Numbered from the stretch's first letter, positions 9,338 to 19,015 are shown. The stretch is DNA of 64,000 bases from Mycolicibacterium boenickei (GCF_010731295.1 NZ_AP022579.1:1860001-1924000); one strand, 5' to 3'. Notes: generated by a model not told the origin, from the sequence alone. Numbers and translations: made by a program.

Positions 9338-10180
9338 ATGCCGACCTTCACGACCGCAGACCGCACCGACATCCACTACACCGACACCGGGTCAGGACCG
9401 GTCGTGGTGTTCACCCACTCGTGGGGACTCAATTCCGGCCAGTGGCAGCAGGTGATTGAGGGCCTGGTGGACAAGGACTTTCGCTGTGTGAGCTATGACC
9501 GGCGCGGGCACGGCCACTCCGGCAGCTACGCCGGCGAGTGGACCGTCGATCTGCTGGCCGATGACTTGGCCGCACTGCTCGATCACCTGGACCTCGACGA
9601 CGTGACGCTGGTGGGGCATTCGCTAGGGTGCGGTGAGATCGTCCGGTACCTCAGCCGGCACGGGACCGGGCGGGTGCAGCGTGCGGTGCTGGTGGCGCCA
9701 CAGCTTCCGATGGTGGTCGCCGCAGCGGACAACCCGGACGGCGTTCCCGCGGAGATGATCGCCGGGATGACCGCCGAGCTGGAACGCGATGTGCGGCAAT
9801 GGTGTGTCGACAACGCCGCGCCCTTCTTCGGAGACCACGAGGTGCCGCCGGAAGTCGTCGATTGGACCGTGGACCAGGTCGCCGAACTGCCTGTCGCGAC
9901 TCTGGTCGCCACTCAGCTGATGGGTGCCCACGCCGACTACCGTGCCGAGCTGGCCGAGTTCGACCTACCGGTTCTGGTGATCCAGGGCGATGCCGATGTG
10001 TCGACGCCCATCGAGCTCACCGGGCGTCGCACCGTGGCGCTGCTGCCGCAGGGCACGCTCGTCGAGATCCCCGGCGCGGCCCACGGGCTGTACGTCACCC
10101 ACGCCGACCGCGTGATCGAGGCGATTTGTGCACCTCCGGTAACGCTCACCGTTACCAGAGGTGCACAAATCACTGGTTAG
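9338..10180 (+). CDS. alpha/beta hydrolase (haloperoxidase/esterase-like)
   Basis: 280 residues from ATG 9338, which is preceded by GAGGA at 9326-9330. An in-frame ATG at 9308 is an alternative. The nucleophile elbow is VGHSLGCG, with the acid in VIQGDADVSTP and the catalytic His in IPGAAHGLYVTHADRV. The fold matches non-heme chloroperoxidase-like esterases. The last 15 codons lie in a 49-base inverted repeat (10123-10171) that looks like a bidirectional terminator. The stop codon overlaps the cysNC stop codon on the other strand. Confidence 0.85.
   Translation: MPTFTTADRTDIHYTDTGSGPVVVFTHSWGLNSGQWQQVIEGLVDKDFRCVSYDRRGHGHSGSYAGEWTVDLLADDLAALLDHLDLDDVTLVGHSLGCGEIVRYLSRHGTGRVQRAVLVAPQLPMVVAAADNPDGVPAEMIAGMTAELERDVRQWCVDNAAPFFGDHEVPPEVVDWTVDQVAELPVATLVATQLMGAHADYRAELAEFDLPVLVIQGDADVSTPIELTGRRTVALLPQGTLVEIPGAAHGLYVTHADRVIEAICAPPVTLTVTRGAQITG
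10123..10171. terminator. Hairpin inside the 3' end of a coding sequence, between convergent genes
   Basis: Two 22-base arms (10123-10144 and 10150-10171) are complementary with one mismatch around a 5-base loop (CTCAC). The structure sits exactly at the junction of the convergent hydrolase and cysNC genes, but within the hydrolase reading frame. There is no T tract, consistent with the U-poor intrinsic terminators reported in mycobacteria. It could act on both strands. Confidence 0.7.
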
Positions 10181-12036
10181 CGACGGGTGTTCAGCAGATC
10201 GATGACCTGTTGGACCAGGTCGTCGATCACGGCGCCGGTGGTGTCGAGCACCAGATCGGGATTCTCGGGCGCTTCGTAGGGCGCATCGACGCCGGTGAGA
10301 CCCTTGAGTTCACCGGCACGCGCCCGCGCGTAGAGCCCCTTGGGATCGCGGCGTGCACATTCTTCGACAGGTGTCGCGACGTGCACCTCGATGAACGGCA
10401 GCTTGGCGGCGTCGTTGAGGGCCCGCGCGGTCTCCCGGTCGGACTTCAGCGGCGACACCAAGGATGCGAGCGCCACCACACCCGCGTCGGCCAGCAGCCG
10501 GGTCAGATGCCCGACGCGGCGGATGTTCTCGGTGCGGTCACCGGCCGAGAAGCCGAGATCGTCGGACAGGCCGTGGCGCAGGTTGTCGCCGTCGAGCAGG
10601 TAGGCCACCTGACCCGATTCGACCAGAGCCCGCTCGACGGCCACCGCCAGCGTGGACTTACCCGAGGCGGGCAGGCCGGTGAACCAGATGGTCGCGCCGC
10701 GCTGTCCCGTGCTGTTCCAGCGGTATTCGCGGTCCAGTGACGACGGATGCCATTTGATGTCCGACCGGTTGTGCCCGCTCGGCTTGAGTTCACGGGCCTG
10801 CAGGATGATGCCGGCGCCGACGGTGTCATTGGACACCTCGTCGATCAGGATGAACGCACCGTTGTCACGGTTGTCGGCGTAGTTGTCGGCCACCAGCACC
10901 GAGCTGGTGCGCAGCGTGACGGAGCCGATGTCGTTGAGCGCCAGCTCAACCGGGGACTCGACCTCGTCGAGGGTCTCCGGGTCGAGCTTGGTGTGCAACT
11001 CCTGGACCGTGGCCCGCACCGTACGGGTGCCCTGCTTGAGGGCCAGCCGGTCGCCCGCGCGCAGCGGGTTGTCGAAGAACCAGCACACCGTCGCGTCGAT
11101 CTCCCGGGCCAGTACCGGCACGACCGCGTCCTCGGAGGCACTGACGAACACGTCGCCACGGCCGACGTCGATATCATCGGCCAGCTCGATCGAAACCGAC
11201 AGCGGTGCAACGCCTACCGATCGGCCCTCGTCCAAGGTGTCCAGGGCCGTCACCACCGAACGGGTGCCGGCCGGCAGGCTGACCACGGGGTCGCCGACTT
11301 GAAGCGTGCCCGCGGACAGCCGGCCGGTGTAGCGGCGGCGCTGCTCTGCAGTCGGCCGGGACACCCATTGGACGGCCAGCCGCAGGTTCGCCGGATCGGC
11401 ATGCGGCGCCGTCAGCTCGATGCCCTCGAGGTACTCGAGCAGCGTGGGCCCGTCGTACCAGGGGGTGTTGTCGGAGCGGTGCACGACGTTGTCGCCCAGC
11501 TTGGCCGCGATCGGGATGACGGTGAGATCGAGGCCGCCGAGCCGATCGGCGACCTGCCGGAGCTCGCGCTCGACTTCGGCGAACCGGTCCTTGTCGAAGT
11601 CGACCAGATCGATCTTGTTGACCGTGGCCACGAAGTGCTTGATGCCCAACAGTTTCGCGATCCGGGCGTGCCGACGGGTCTGGCGCAGCACACCGGCCCG
11701 GGCGTCGACCAGCAGGATCGCCACGTGGGCGTTGGAGGCGCCGGTGAACATGTTGCGGGTGTAACGCTCGTGCCCCGGAGTGTCGGCCAGGATGTAGCTG
11801 CGGGTGGCGGTGGAGAAGAACCGGTAGGCGACGTCGATCGTGATGCCCTGCTCGCGCTCGGCGCGCAGCCCGTCGGACAACGCTGCCAGGTCCGCCACGC
11901 CCTCCGAATCGGTCACGGCCTCAAGATGATCCAACGGCAGGCTGTCCGTGTCGTGCAGCAGCCGGCCGATCAGTGTGCTCTTGCCGTCATCGACCGAACC
12001 AGCGGTGGTGATGCGGAGCAATTGACGAGTAGACAT
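10177..12036 (-). CDS. cysNC: Bifunctional sulfate adenylyltransferase subunit 1 / adenylylsulfate kinase
   Basis: 619-residue fusion. The N-terminal GTPase (about 1-420) has P-loop GSVDDGKS, DTPGHERY and NKIDLVDF, as in CysN. The C-terminal APS kinase (about 435-619) has P-loop GLPASGKS and the segment LLDGDNLRHGLSDDLGFS. With CysD it converts sulfate and ATP to APS, then to PAPS, the sulfuryl donor. It starts at ATG 12036, 31 bases after cysD. It lies downstream of the trehalose sulfotransferase, so the operon supplies PAPS to its own consumer. Confidence 0.96.
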   Translation of the reverse strand: MSTRQLLRITTAGSVDDGKSTLIGRLLHDTDSLPLDHLEAVTDSEGVADLAALSDGLRAEREQGITIDVAYRFFSTATRSYILADTPGHERYTRNMFTGASNAHVAILLVDARAGVLRQTRRHARIAKLLGIKHFVATVNKIDLVDFDKDRFAEVERELRQVADRLGGLDLTVIPIAAKLGDNVVHRSDNTPWYDGPTLLEYLEGIELTAPHADPANLRLAVQWVSRPTAEQRRRYTGRLSAGTLQVGDPVVSLPAGTRSVVTALDTLDEGRSVGVAPLSVSIELADDIDVGRGDVFVSASEDAVVPVLAREIDATVCWFFDNPLRAGDRLALKQGTRTVRATVQELHTKLDPETLDEVESPVELALNDIGSVTLRTSSVLVADNYADNRDNGAFILIDEVSNDTVGAGIILQARELKPSGHNRSDIKWHPSSLDREYRWNSTGQRGATIWFTGLPASGKSTLAVAVERALVESGQVAYLLDGDNLRHGLSDDLGFSAGDRTENIRRVGHLTRLLADAGVVALASLVSPLKSDRETARALNDAAKLPFIEVHVATPVEECARRDPKGLYARARAGELKGLTGVDAPYEAPENPDLVLDTTGAVIDDLVQQVIDLLNTRR

Positions 12037-12067
12037 CAGGATCCTCGGTTCTTCGCGCGAGCGCTCA

Positions 12068-12979
12068 TCAGAAGTACCCCTCTCGCTTGCGGTCTTCCAT
12101 GGCCGCCACGGACGTGCGGTCGTCAGCGCGGGTCTCTCCGCGTTCTGACACGGTGGCCGCCGAGATCTCGCTGATCACGCGGTCGATCGTGGTGGCCTGT
12201 GACCGCACCGCCCCGGTGATGGTGAGGTCGCCGACGGTGCGGTAGCGCACCCACTCCACGGCCGCCGTCTCGGAACCGGCGGGTGCGGTGTACTCCGAGA
12301 CCGCGAGCAGGATGCCGTCGCGTTCGAAGACCTCGCGTTCGTGGGCGAAGTAGATCGACGGCAGCTCAAGGTTTTCCAGCTCGATGTAGCGCCAGATGTC
12401 CAGCTCGGTCCAGTTCGACAGCGGGAACACCCGCACCTGTTCACCCTTGCGGATGCGGCCGTTGTACAGCGACCACGGTTCGGGGCGCTGGGCGCGCGGA
12501 TCCCACTGGCCGAATTCGTCGCGGAAGCTCAGGATGCGCTCCTTGGCCCGGGCGCGTTCCTCGTCACGGCGGGCGCCGCCGAACGCCGCGTCGAACCCGC
12601 CGGCCTCCAACGCGTCGAGCAGCGTGCGGGTCTGCTGCCGGTTGCGCGACGCTCCGGGCCCCGGATCGGCTACGCGGCCGCTGTCGATGGTCTCCTGCAC
12701 CGACCCGACGAGAAGCTTGTGCCCATGCCCGGTGGTGCGGCGGTCGCGGAACTCGATGACCTCCGGGAAATTGTGGCCGGTGTCCACGTGGAGCACCGGG
12801 AACGGCAGTGGCGAAGGCTGGAAAGCCTTCTCGGCCAACCTCAACAGGACGATGGAGTCCTTGCCGGCGGAGAACAGCAGCACCGGCCGCTGCAGCTCGG
12901 CCACCACCTCCCGGATGATGTGCACGGCTTCGGCTTCCAGCAGCCGCAGCTCGTCGACGTGCAAGAGATCGAGACTCAT
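12068..12979 (-). CDS. cysD: Sulfate adenylyltransferase subunit 2
   Basis: 303-residue ATP sulfurylase small subunit. The PP-loop motif LFSAGKDS is at about residues 36-43 and the family C-terminus RKREGYF is intact. It catalyses adenylation of sulfate, driven by GTP hydrolysis in CysN. The ATG overlaps the stf0 stop by four bases (12976-12979), indicating translational coupling with the sulfotransferase upstream. Confidence 0.96.
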   Translation of the reverse strand: MSLDLLHVDELRLLEAEAVHIIREVVAELQRPVLLFSAGKDSIVLLRLAEKAFQPSPLPFPVLHVDTGHNFPEVIEFRDRRTTGHGHKLLVGSVQETIDSGRVADPGPGASRNRQQTRTLLDALEAGGFDAAFGGARRDEERARAKERILSFRDEFGQWDPRAQRPEPWSLYNGRIRKGEQVRVFPLSNWTELDIWRYIELENLELPSIYFAHEREVFERDGILLAVSEYTAPAGSETAAVEWVRYRTVGDLTITGAVRSQATTIDRVISEISAATVSERGETRADDRTSVAAMEDRKREGYF

Positions 12980-13779
12980 ACCGGCAGGCCCTCCTTCTCG
13001 GCGTCACGGCGGTAGCGGTCCACCCATTCGTCGGACCGCTGATCGGCCTGGCGTTCCAGCACCGGCTGCGGGGCCAGTCGCGGGTCCAGGCCGAGCGCTT
13101 CCAGCACCGTGGCCACCACGGTCGTGAGGTTGCGCCACAGGTAGGGATACGACACCTCGATGGGCGAGATGTTCTCCTCGGCGAACCAGGAGCGCCAGCC
13201 CTCCTCCTGGGCCTGCAGCAGTCTGACCACGTGGGCGATGGCGCCGGCGTGATACTCGGCGCGGGCATCGCGTACCGGGTCGGCCCGGCCGCGCCAGACC
13301 CTGGTCTGCACCGCCCGCCAGAACGAAACCGCCTGTGAGACAACATCGGGACGGTAGACATGGATCAGCACCGGGTCGCTGCCGATGACATCGCGGATCG
13401 CGGCGAGCAGTCCGGGCCCGGAACGCTCGGGTAGGCCCTCTGCGCGTTCCAGCAGCAACGGGGTCTGGTTCCACATCAGCTTGCCGCCCCACACCCCGTT
13501 GGGGGTGCGGCCGACGGTGCGGATGTAATCGCGCCAGATCTCGGACGGGGCCAGATCCGGCTTCCCCTCGACCAGCGGATCGAGCAGGCGCAGGATCGAC
13601 TCGTCCTCGACACCGGCGAACCATTCGCGGGGCTGCGGCGACATGCTGGTGGTCGGCAGGTACTGGAAGAACTCCTGGGGCTCACCGGCCATCCCGGTGG
13701 AGCGCAGGGACTCCACCAGCAAGGTGCTGCCGCTGCGCTGGGAAGCGAGCACCAGGTAGGCAGTCGGATGATCTGGCAT
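12976..13779 (-). CDS. stf0: Trehalose 2-sulfotransferase Stf0
   Basis: 267 residues from ATG 13779 ([20 protein letters not shown]). The 5'-phosphosulfate-binding loop is SQRSGST. The sequence closely matches the Stf0 family, which transfers sulfate from PAPS to the 2-OH of trehalose, giving trehalose-2-sulfate, the precursor of sulfolipids in M. tuberculosis. A longer reading frame opens at 13821 but adds a non-conserved basic leader. The gene is coupled to cysD by a four-base overlap, and a sulfatase gene lies 78 bases upstream on the same strand. Confidence 0.94.
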   Translation of the reverse strand: MPDHPTAYLVLASQRSGSTLLVESLRSTGMAGEPQEFFQYLPTTSMSPQPREWFAGVEDESILRLLDPLVEGKPDLAPSEIWRDYIRTVGRTPNGVWGGKLMWNQTPLLLERAEGLPERSGPGLLAAIRDVIGSDPVLIHVYRPDVVSQAVSFWRAVQTRVWRGRADPVRDARAEYHAGAIAHVVRLLQAQEEGWRSWFAEENISPIEVSYPYLWRNLTTVVATVLEALGLDPRLAPQPVLERQADQRSDEWVDRYRRDAEKEGLPV

Positions 13780-13857
13780 GGGCGAGACTCTAACCATCAT
13801 TGATTTGCGGCGCCTATTCAAAGAAGCGTCAAGAGTTTTAATTCACCGAGATGAAAA

Positions 13858-15228
13858 CTATTGGCGGGTATCGGTGATGCCACGGTCTGCGGCGATGGCG
13901 GATCGGCTGGTGGCGGGACGGCCGTGAATACTCAGATAAGTCTGGGTATAGCGCTCGGAAATGCGGGTCCCGGCGAACTCGGAGGGGATGACGTCGAGGG
14001 TCTTCTGGCGCCAGTCGTTCAGTAGGAGCGCGAGGTTCTCGGCGATCGCCTCGGCCTTGTCCGTGGCATCGGGTCCCAGCAGGTTGTTGCGTTCGGCCGG
14101 ATCGGCGACGAGGTCGTACAGTTCACGGTCCGGTCGAGGGCTCAGGACCGTGTCGCCGAGAGCTCGTGCGGGCGGGCTGTCGGCAATATCCCACGGCAGA
14201 TCCAACAATGGTCGTGCCGCGTAATTCTCGATATAGCTGTATTCCTTTGTGCGGATCGCACGAATGGGGTCGAAAGAATCGTGATAGGTCTTTGTGGTGT
14301 ACACCTCGGACCGGATCTCATCGGTCTCAGTTGAGGTGGCCGTGAGGTTGCTGGCGTGTGACAACCCCTCGACCTCGGCGGGGATCACGACCCCGAGTAA
14401 CTCCAGCAGGGTGGGCAACAGATCGACGCCGCTGAACAACTCGTCGTAGCGGCGAGGAGCAATCGAAGAACCCCGCGGCGGGCGCACGATCAATGCGATG
14501 CCGGTGCCGGCGTCGTACAGCGTCGACTTGGCCCGGGGCAGTGCGGGCCCGTGATCGGTCATGAAGACCACCCAGGTGTTCTCGTCGAGCCCGGCCGCGG
14601 TGAGGGCGTCCAGCAGTTCGCCCACCTTCGCATCGGCAACCGCAATCGACCCGTAGAACTCGGCGAGGTCGTCGCGCACCTCAGAGCTGTCGGGCAGGTA
14701 GGCGGGCACCGCGACGGATCCCGATTCGGCCGGCTCGTAGCGGTCCCGCGGGTAGGGGCGATGAGTCTCGAAGAACCCGGTGGTCAGCAGGAACGGCTGT
14801 TGCGGAGCGTCGGCCAGCCACGCGGTGGCCTGTTCGACGACGTACTCGCAGAACGAATTCGACACGTCGAATTCGTGATAGCCGAGGTTCGCCGGGTACG
14901 ACGTCTCGTGCTGCATACCGAACAGCGCTGTGTGCCAGCCTGATTCAGCGAGGATATGCGGCAGGGTACGCACTCCGGCGCGGTACTCCCAGCCGTGGTG
15001 GGCCAGGCCCACCAGACCGTTGCTCTGCGGGTACCTTCCGGTGAACAGCGAACCCCGCGACGGTGAGCACAGCGGCGCGGTGGCGTGTGCGCGGGTGAAC
15101 AGGATCCCCTCGGCGGCGAGCTGGTCGAGGTGTGGGCTGGCCACATCGGGGTGGCCGTATACGCCGAGGTAGCGCCCGAGATCATGCCAGTGCACGACCA
15201 GCAGGTTCTGCTGTTGCGGCTCGGTCAC
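13858..15228 (-). CDS. Type I sulfatase (Rv0296c-like)
   Basis: 456 residues without a signal peptide, so probably cytosolic. The formylglycine motif is C54-S-P-S-R, within APLCSPSRGSLFTGRYP. The metal-binding positions VHWHDLGR and FMTDHGPALPR are also present. It hydrolyses sulfate esters after Cys-to-formylglycine conversion. It heads the leftward block sulfatase - stf0 - cysD - cysNC, suggesting turnover of a trehalose-sulfate product or sulfate scavenging. The physiological substrate is unproven. Confidence 0.9.
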   Translation of the reverse strand: MTEPQQQNLLVVHWHDLGRYLGVYGHPDVASPHLDQLAAEGILFTRAHATAPLCSPSRGSLFTGRYPQSNGLVGLAHHGWEYRAGVRTLPHILAESGWHTALFGMQHETSYPANLGYHEFDVSNSFCEYVVEQATAWLADAPQQPFLLTTGFFETHRPYPRDRYEPAESGSVAVPAYLPDSSEVRDDLAEFYGSIAVADAKVGELLDALTAAGLDENTWVVFMTDHGPALPRAKSTLYDAGTGIALIVRPPRGSSIAPRRYDELFSGVDLLPTLLELLGVVIPAEVEGLSHASNLTATSTETDEIRSEVYTTKTYHDSFDPIRAIRTKEYSYIENYAARPLLDLPWDIADSPPARALGDTVLSPRPDRELYDLVADPAERNNLLGPDATDKAEAIAENLALLLNDWRQKTLDVIPSEFAGTRISERYTQTYLSIHGRPATSRSAIAADRGITDTRQ

Positions 15229-15340
15229 GTCACATCCTTTCCATCCACACTACGACCGAACCGTCTGAGCTTGCCGTCCGCAACCGTTTGGCTCACCGAG
15301 AGCTACTTAATCGCCGCGGGGTCATCGGTAGGGTGGGGTC
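15229..15340. promoter_or_regulatory. Divergent promoter region between sulfatase and tetR genes
   Basis: This 112-base gap separates the sulfatase (leftward) from the TetR regulator (rightward), the classic layout for a TetR repressor controlling its neighbour. A degenerate repeat of CCGTCTGAGC and CCGTTTGGC is visible, but no perfect palindrome could be assigned. Confidence 0.4.
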
Positions 15341-16063
15341 ATGCCGACCGCCACCGAACCCGCTGCGGTCAGCGGCTATGAGGCCCGCTGGGAGCAGCAC
15401 AACACCGAGCGGCGGGCCCAGATTCTGCAGGCGGCGGTCGCGTTGATCGAGGAGAATCCTCCGGGCGCCGAGATCTCCATGGCGCGAATCGCTGACCGCG
15501 CTGGACTGGCGAAGTCGGTGGTGTACCGCCAGTTCAGCGGCAAAGACGAGCTTGAGCGCCGCGTCCGGTCCTTCGTGTTCGACGATTTCGCGGCGGTGCT
15601 GGACACCAACCTCGACGTCTCTAACGGATCCTTGCGCGACATCCTGACCCGCACCGTGGCGGCGGTGGCCGACTGGATGCTCGACCATCCGCGGCTCGAC
15701 GAGTTCGTCCGGCGCGGCCCCACGTATGACAGCGACGGCTCGCTGGACGCGGTCAGCGAGCTCAAGCTGCGCATGACCAGGCAGTCCGAGGGGATCATCG
15801 CCACGATCGCGCAGACCATCGGGGTGGATGACAGCGCGTTCAAGACCGTCCCGTTCGCGGTGGTGACGATGGTGGAGGCCACGTTGTCGGCGTGGATCCG
15901 CGGCGCGGCGCCGGAGCGGTCACGGGAAGAGATCGTGACGCACCTGGCCGACTTCGGCTGGTATGTCCTTGACGGCGCGGCACGCGCGAGCGGGCTCGAC
16001 ATCAACCGCGACGACGAGCTGACGTCGGTGATCGCCGGGCTGATGAACCGCGAGGACGGTTAG
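15341..16063 (+). CDS. TetR/AcrR-family transcriptional regulator
   Basis: 240 residues. The N-terminal helix-turn-helix occupies about residues 25-70 (RRAQILQAAVALIEENPPG, then ISMARIADRAGLAKSVVYRQF). The C-terminal ligand-binding domain is all-helical. It is divergent from the sulfatase operon and converges on the ferredoxin-reductase gene, overlapping its stop by four bases (16060-16063). Its target could be either neighbour; the divergent promoter makes the sulfatase side more likely. Confidence 0.88.
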   Translation: MPTATEPAAVSGYEARWEQHNTERRAQILQAAVALIEENPPGAEISMARIADRAGLAKSVVYRQFSGKDELERRVRSFVFDDFAAVLDTNLDVSNGSLRDILTRTVAAVADWMLDHPRLDEFVRRGPTYDSDGSLDAVSELKLRMTRQSEGIIATIAQTIGVDDSAFKTVPFAVVTMVEATLSAWIRGAAPERSREEIVTHLADFGWYVLDGAARASGLDINRDDELTSVIAGLMNREDG

Positions 16064-17487
16064 GCCAGCAGCCCGGCATTGAAATCGTCGACCACGCTGC
16101 GCACCGTCTCCTGGGCGCACGACTTGTTGGTGCCGATGAAACCGGTCGGCCCGCGCTTGATCCACCCGGTGACGAACGCGCCCCGCACCCCCGGCACCCG
16201 GCCGCCCTCATGAGGCACCGTCGCGGTGTCGTCGTCGAACGGCAGCCCCGGCACCGGGCGGCCGCGGTACCCGATGGACGTCAGCACCAGACCGGCCTCG
16301 ATGACGCGCTGGAGCCCGGTCGCCTTCACCCGAGTCGAACCGTCGGGCGCGGCGATCAGCTCGTTGTGGACGAATTCCACTCCGGTAGTGGCGGATTCGC
16401 CGAGTATCGCGGTCGGCGACAACAGATACTCGAGCACGATCCGGCGATTGCCCTGACCGCGTGGCGCCGCGCGCAGGATCGCCGCGCGCGGGTCGGAGTC
16501 CGGCAGGGTCCGCAGGTCCTCGTCGCGGACGACAACGTCTACCCCCGGTGTCGAGCACAGCCCGACCAGTTCGGGAATCGTGAACGCCGACTGTTCGATC
16601 CCACGCCGGCCGACCACGACGACCTCTTCGATGGCGCTGTCGCGCAACGCCTCCAGTGCATTGGGGGCGATCGACGTGGAGGCCAGCCGATCCGGGTTCA
16701 TGGTGAGGATGCGCGCCACGTCGAGCGCCACGTTGCCATTGCCGACAATGACCGCGCGAGGGCTCGATAAGTCGAAGGACCGGCCGGCGTGCTCGGGGTG
16801 ACCGTTGTACCAGGCGACGAACTCGGTGGCCGAGGTGACGCCGGGCAGATCGATGCCGTCGATGTCGAGGCGACGGTCCGTGGAAGCGCCCACCGCGTAG
16901 ATGACGGCGTGGTGCTCACGCAACAGATCGTCGTGGGTGACGTCGCTACCCACCTCGACGCCCAACCGCATCTCGAGGCGTGGGTCGGCGGCGATGTGGT
17001 CGAACTGGCGCGACACTCCCCGTGTTCGCTGATGATCGGGGGCCACGCCGAATCGCGCCAAACCGTATGGCTGGGTGAGCCGTTCGTATATCCGCACCCG
17101 GGCACCGGGGACGGTCAGGATCTCTTCGGCGGCGTACATCGCGGCCGGGCCGGACCCTACGATCGCCACCCTCAGGTCGCCGGTGCGCACCGCCAACGGC
17201 GGAACCACCGGCGCCAGGATCGGCCGCGGCCGGGGCATGGCGTAGAAATCGGCATTCAGGGTGGCGAACACGTCTTCGTCGGCGGTCAGCTTGGTGTGCG
17301 GTTTGATCGCGTCCACCGGGCAGGCCGTCACGCACGCCCCGCAGTCGACGCATTCGACAGGGTCGACGTAGAGCATCTGGGCGGTGTGGAAGTCGGGCTC
17401 GTCCGGTGTGGGGTGGATGCAGTTGACCGGGCAGGCGTAGACGCACGATGCGTCGCTGCAGCAGGACTGCGTGATGACGTGGGGCAT
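16060..17487 (-). CDS. Ferredoxin / NADP+ reductase fusion (FprB-like)
   Basis: 475 residues. Residues 1-60 form a ferredoxin domain with two cysteine clusters (CCSDASCVYACPVNC and CVDCGACVTACPVD). Residues from about 105 form an adrenodoxin-reductase-like domain, with FAD motif VAIVGSGPAAMYAAE and NADPH motif VIVGNGNVALDVARI. The enzyme should pass electrons from NADPH through FAD to its own iron-sulfur clusters. Its stop overlaps the stop of the convergent tetR gene. It starts directly at the stop of the diiron oxygenase gene, with a one-base overlap, so it is the likely redox partner of that oxygenase. Confidence 0.92.
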   Translation of the reverse strand: MPHVITQSCCSDASCVYACPVNCIHPTPDEPDFHTAQMLYVDPVECVDCGACVTACPVDAIKPHTKLTADEDVFATLNADFYAMPRPRPILAPVVPPLAVRTGDLRVAIVGSGPAAMYAAEEILTVPGARVRIYERLTQPYGLARFGVAPDHQRTRGVSRQFDHIAADPRLEMRLGVEVGSDVTHDDLLREHHAVIYAVGASTDRRLDIDGIDLPGVTSATEFVAWYNGHPEHAGRSFDLSSPRAVIVGNGNVALDVARILTMNPDRLASTSIAPNALEALRDSAIEEVVVVGRRGIEQSAFTIPELVGLCSTPGVDVVVRDEDLRTLPDSDPRAAILRAAPRGQGNRRIVLEYLLSPTAILGESATTGVEFVHNELIAAPDGSTRVKATGLQRVIEAGLVLTSIGYRGRPVPGLPFDDDTATVPHEGGRVPGVRGAFVTGWIKRGPTGFIGTNKSCAQETVRSVVDDFNAGLLA

Positions 17488-18482
17488 CAGGCGAGGGCAA
17501 CCGCTTCACGGTCCGGCACGCCACGGTAGCGCGCGGCCTCGCCGTCGATGCCGCAGCGCTTCCAGACCCACCGGCCGACCCGGTTCATCAGACCGAGTTC
17601 CTCGCTGAGGGCGCGCATTTCACCGAAGTAGCCGGACAGGATCTTGCGGGAGTGCGGGCTGCGCCAGAATGCGTCCTTGATCACCGCACGCGGAATCCCG
17701 AACTCCTCGCCGAACGACTTCGGCGGAGCCACGATCTCGTGCGCCAGCCAGCGCAGCGTCAACGGAAAGGCGACGCACGCGAATGCCTTCATCCGCCAGG
17801 AGCGTTCCGGCATATGGGTTTTGAGGAATTCGTGCGCCCAGGAGATGTGGCGGGCCTCTTCGGCGATGTGGATCTGCATGGTCCGCAGCACCGCGGGCGG
17901 AATGTTGGCGCCCTCGCGGATCAGGCCCTTCTGGAAGTGATCGATCGGCTCTTCGCCGGCGAGGATGCCCGCCATGAACGCCGTCGGGGAGTACTGGCCG
18001 ACCAGGCCGATGTAGGGCGACAACCGACGGAACAGCGGCCGCATGCCCGGCACGTCAACGCCGCTGCGGTTGACCAGCTCCTGGAACATCTGGATGTGGT
18101 TGCACTCTTCGGTCATCTCGTGCAACGCGTAGCGGAACTCGGGTGAGTTGTTGGGCAGCTTCATGATGAACGCCATCAACCCGCGGATGAGGATGCTCTC
18201 GAAGGCCGCGCCGACCTTGACCGAGTTGAGCGTCCGCCAGCGGCCGATCTCGATCTGGCGGGCCAGGGGCTGGGCCTGGTACCAGGCGGTGGCACCCAGC
18301 GGATCGACGTTCGGTGACAGCACCCAGCGGGGATCGTCGAGGTCGATCGCCAAATCGGGGGAGTCCCACGCGATGTCCAGGTACGGGTCGAAGCGGCGGC
18401 GCACGGAACCTTCGGACAGCGTCTGCAACAGATCCTGGTAATCCGCATCCGGCGATGCGGCGTCAGGGGAGCTCGAAGCCAT
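17487..18482 (-). CDS. AurF-like diiron oxygenase
   Basis: 331 residues, related to the p-aminobenzoate N-oxygenase AurF and to mycobacterial Rv0885. Diiron ligands are suggested by FESILIRGL, TEECNHIQMF and HIAEEARHISWAHEF, the two E-E-x-x-H helices of a ferritin-like oxygenase. The substrate is unknown. It is transcribed just ahead of the ferredoxin reductase, with the stop and start codons overlapping by one base. As I recall, M. tuberculosis carries the same pair as Rv0885-Rv0886, elsewhere in its genome. Confidence 0.85.
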   Translation of the reverse strand: MASSSPDAASPDADYQDLLQTLSEGSVRRRFDPYLDIAWDSPDLAIDLDDPRWVLSPNVDPLGATAWYQAQPLARQIEIGRWRTLNSVKVGAAFESILIRGLMAFIMKLPNNSPEFRYALHEMTEECNHIQMFQELVNRSGVDVPGMRPLFRRLSPYIGLVGQYSPTAFMAGILAGEEPIDHFQKGLIREGANIPPAVLRTMQIHIAEEARHISWAHEFLKTHMPERSWRMKAFACVAFPLTLRWLAHEIVAPPKSFGEEFGIPRAVIKDAFWRSPHSRKILSGYFGEMRALSEELGLMNRVGRWVWKRCGIDGEAARYRGVPDREAVALA

Positions 18483-18532
18483 GGCGACAATTTACCGAGA
18501 CTTTGGGTCCCAGTAAATACCGATTTGCGGAT

Positions 18533-19015
18533 TTACGGGTGGTACGGCACCCCGACCGCGCGGAACACGTACTCGGGCCCGACGTCGAAGGCCAGTGACC
18601 GGCGTGGCAGCTGCGCCAGGACCTCGTCCGGTATCTCGGTCTTGTAGTGCAGCGACAGCTGGCCACGGCAGCGCCGGTCGATCTGGGCCACGTCGGCGGT
18701 CAGCGTGAGCCCGGTCGGGTCGAGTTCGGCATGCACCGCACCGATCTGCGGCGCCGACCACGGCTGGTCGAGGCTGCGCCCGGCAAGCTTGGGCAGAGTG
18801 GACATCGTGGCCAGCGCGCGGTAGTTGGTCAGGACCAGCGCGCCCGCGTAGCTCGCGACACTGCCCGCCGACCGTTTGCCAGGGATCGCCCCGGTGAAAC
18901 GCCTGGTCACCGGGACGTACTCGGCGAGAAAGAGGATGCCTTCAGCCTCGGCTTCGGCCCGTAGACCCTCCGGCAGAGCGCCGATGTGCATCAGCTTTCG
19001 CAGGATCAGTGCCAT
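18533..19015 (-). CDS. Conserved hypothetical protein
   Basis: 160 residues from ATG 19015 (MALILRKLMHIGALPEGLRAE). The reading frame stays open to 19606, but that upstream part is the shadow of the divergent PAP2 gene. The protein has no signal peptide or clear membrane span. The segment GALVLTNYRALATMSTL resembles a beta-strand-rich PH-like fold (membrane- or lipid-binding), but this is only an impression. The gene is divergent from the PAP2 gene with 58 bases between start codons. Function unknown. Confidence 0.7.
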   Translation of the reverse strand: MALILRKLMHIGALPEGLRAEAEAEGILFLAEYVPVTRRFTGAIPGKRSAGSVASYAGALVLTNYRALATMSTLPKLAGRSLDQPWSAPQIGAVHAELDPTGLTLTADVAQIDRRCRGQLSLHYKTEIPDEVLAQLPRRSLAFDVGPEYVFRAVGVPYHP

